From positions 1-6,965 of the forward strand of contig JALOSD010000084.1 in NCBI GenBank assembly GCA_025458585.1: DNA of 6,965 nt, in the 5' to 3' direction. Of this stretch, positions 5,489 to 6,965 are shown in pieces; within the stretch, counting starts at the first letter, position 1; every line of letters starts with the position of its first letter. The notes beneath the pieces were generated by a model. It was given only the letters and a program-made list of their open reading frames with translations. It was not told the origin of the DNA and made no database searches. A program made the translations under genes and the position numbers. Source of the stretch: Burkholderiaceae bacterium (GTDB lineage: Bacteria > Pseudomonadota > Gammaproteobacteria > Burkholderiales > Burkholderiaceae_C).

Positions 5489-6965
5489 ATGCTCTGGCTG
5501 GCACTGTACCTGCCGCGGCTGTCGCTCGAGGCCTTCTGCGCCGCGGCGGGCGTCGCGGCGCACGACCCGCAGGCGTCGCCGCTCGCGCTGCTCGCCGGCG
5601 CCGTCGTCGCCGACGCCAACGCCGCCGCGGCGCGCCACGGCGTGCGCGCGGGGCAGCGGCGCGCCACCGCGCTCGCGCTGGCGCCCGAGCTGCGCTTCGG
5701 CGGCGCCGACGCCGCGCGCGACGCGCAGGCGCTCGCCGCGGTCGCGCACGCCGCGCTTGCGTTCACGCCGGCGGTGGCGCTCGAGGGCGGGCACACGGTG
5801 CTGCTCGAGGTCGGCTCGACGCTGCGCCTGTTCGGCGGCTTGGCGCGGCTGCTGCAACGGCTGCGACGGGCGGTCGCGCCGCTCGGCCACCGCGTGCGCG
5901 TCGCCGCGGCGCCGACCGCGCTCGGCGCCGCGCTGCTCGCGCGCTGGCGCGACGACCTCGTCGACCCCGCGCAAGGCCCGCACGTGCACGACCTGGCGGC
6001 GCTGCGCACGCTGCTCGACGCCTTGCCGGTGGGGCTGCTCGGCCCCGGGCGCGAGCACGGGGAGGCGCTGCAGGGCATGGGGCTGGCCACGCTCGCCGAC
6101 CTGCGCGCGCTGCCGCGCGCGGGGCTCGCGCGGCGCTTCGGCGAGGCGCTGCTCGACGAGATCGACCGCGCGCGCGGCGACCGCCCCGACCCGCGCGCGT
6201 GGATCGAGGGGCCGACGGTGTTCGACACCCGCGTCGAGCTCGCCTGGCGCGCCGACACCGCCGAGCAGGTGCTGCACGCGGCCGACGTGCTGCTCGCGCG
6301 CCTCGTCGCCTGGGCGCAGGGCCGGCACGCGCGCATGGCCGCGTTCACGCTGCGCATGGGGCACGAGCCGCGCCATCGCGACCACGGGCAGCCGGCGCAC
6401 ACCGAACTCGCGATCGCGCTCGCCGAGCCGAGCGCCGACGCCGCGCACCTGCGGCTGCTGCTGCGCGAGCACCTCGCGCGTACGACGCTCGCGGCGCCCG
6501 CGCTCGAGCTGGGCCTGCACTGTCGCGACGTCGTGGCCGGCACGCCGCCGAGCGGCGAACTGTTCCCGAGCCGGCAGGGCGAGCGCGAAGGGCTGACGCG
6601 CCTGCTCGAACGCCTGCGCGCGCGCCTCGGCGGCGCCCGGGTGCAGGGCCTCGAGCCGGTGGCCGACCACCGCCCCGAACGCGCGACGCACACGGGCGAG
6701 GCCGTAGCCGATCGCGCCCCTGCGGGTGCGCCGGCGACGGTGCCGCTGCTGCGGCGCCCGCTGTGGCTGTGGCCCGAGGCGACGCCGCTGCCCGAGCACG
6801 GTGGCACGCCGTGGCTCGACGGCGTGCCGCTGCAGCTGCTCGTCGGGCCCGAGCGCCTCGAGACCGGCTGGTGGGACGGTGCGCCGGTGCTGCGCGACTA
6901 TTTCGTCGCCCAGGCCGGCGACGGCGCGCTGGTGTGGATCTACCGCGCCCGCCTGCCGGCCACCG
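5489..6965 (+). CDS. imuB: ImuB, catalytically inactive Y-family DNA polymerase homolog (3' end cut by window)
   Basis: At least 492 codons remain open to the window edge, probably lacking only the last few tens of residues. ImuB bridges ImuA, DnaE2 and the sliding clamp at lesions. The N-terminus (LWLALYLPRLSLEAF, 2-16) occupies the place of the first polymerase motif but has no metal-binding Asp. The second motif position reads LLEVGSTLRLFGG (105-117), a typical ImuB sequence without the catalytic Asp-Glu pair. The thumb/HhH region is LQGMGLATLADLRALPRAGLARRFG (spanning 194-218), then a little-finger-like domain (about 240-350). SGELFPSR (355-362) sits where a clamp-binding QxxLF-like motif is expected, though Gln is replaced by Ser355. 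The C-terminal block GPERLETGWWDG...RDYFVA (453-474) is an ImuB hallmark. ATG 5489 is preferred because the protein then starts MLWLALYLP; ATG 5483 (+2 residues) and GTG 5459 (+10) are in frame. It is co-transcribed with imuA. Confidence 0.92.
   Translation, partial: MLWLALYLPRLSLEAFCAAAGVAAHDPQASPLALLAGAVVADANAAAARHGVRAGQRRATALALAPELRFGGADAARDAQALAAVAHAALAFTPAVALEGGHTVLLEVGSTLRLFGGLARLLQRLRRAVAPLGHRVRVAAAPTALGAALLARWRDDLVDPAQGPHVHDLAALRTLLDALPVGLLGPGREHGEALQGMGLATLADLRALPRAGLARRFGEALLDEIDRARGDRPDPRAWIEGPTVFDTRVELAWRADTAEQVLHAADVLLARLVAWAQGRHARMAAFTLRMGHEPRHRDHGQPAHTELAIALAEPSADAAHLRLLLREHLARTTLAAPALELGLHCRDVVAGTPPSGELFPSRQGEREGLTRLLERLRARLGGARVQGLEPVADHRPERATHTGEAVADRAPAGAPATVPLLRRPLWLWPEATPLPEHGGTPWLDGVPLQLLVGPERLETGWWDGAPVLRDYFVAQAGDGALVWIYRARLPAT

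Noticed and set aside
5466..6596. A 376-codon plus-strand frame inside imuB
   Set aside because: It is out of frame with the clear ImuB reading frame, which stays open to the right edge, and its product is Arg/Ser/Cys/Ala-rich noise.

Overview
The window is very GC-rich (roughly 70-80% in the stretches I counted by hand), with compact gene spacing and strong G/C at third codon positions. The gene set suggests a high-GC betaproteobacterium of the Burkholderiales (Rubrivivax / Leptothrix / Piscinibacter-like). The clues are a PldB-type lysophospholipase tail, an M48-TPR periplasmic lipoprotein protease, a YchJ-family protein, an imuA-imuB mutagenesis cassette, and a LexA box of the CTGT-N8-ACAG type used by beta- and gammaproteobacteria. 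This assignment is inference; there is no rRNA or other marker gene here.

Left part (1-2853). The window opens in the last 72 codons of an alpha/beta hydrolase resembling lysophospholipase PldB (+). It converges on a complete minus-strand gene for an M48 metalloprotease lipoprotein with a C-terminal TPR-like region (BepA-like, 273-1616). A 273-bp divergent intergenic region carries candidate promoters for both sides. It is followed by a small four-helix membrane protein of unknown function (+, 1890-2423), which converges on a minus-strand ychJ-like gene (2449-2853).

Middle (2854-4594). A 69-bp divergent region separates ychJ from a hormone-sensitive-lipase-type esterase (+, 2923-3870). After a 37-bp gap comes a class I SAM-dependent methyltransferase (+, 3908-4594), possibly co-transcribed. 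The methyltransferase is clearly less GC-rich (about 71% by hand count) than the esterase before it (about 76%).

Right part (4595-6965). A textbook LexA operator overlaps a good sigma-70-type promoter. It lies directly upstream of imuA (GTG start at 4671) and imuB (from about 5489, running off the right edge just short of its expected end). ImuA (degenerate RecA-like) and ImuB (catalytically dead Y-family polymerase) normally work with the error-prone polymerase DnaE2 in SOS-induced translesion synthesis; dnaE2 would be expected just past the right edge.

I saw no tRNA, rRNA, CRISPR array, insertion sequence or long repeat. The long antisense open frames, including one of 1005 codons, are GC-driven shadows. 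I do not see a clearly novel multi-gene system. The points most worth a second look are the possibly leaderless LexA-controlled imuA transcript, the compositionally distinct methyltransferase, and the orphan membrane protein.
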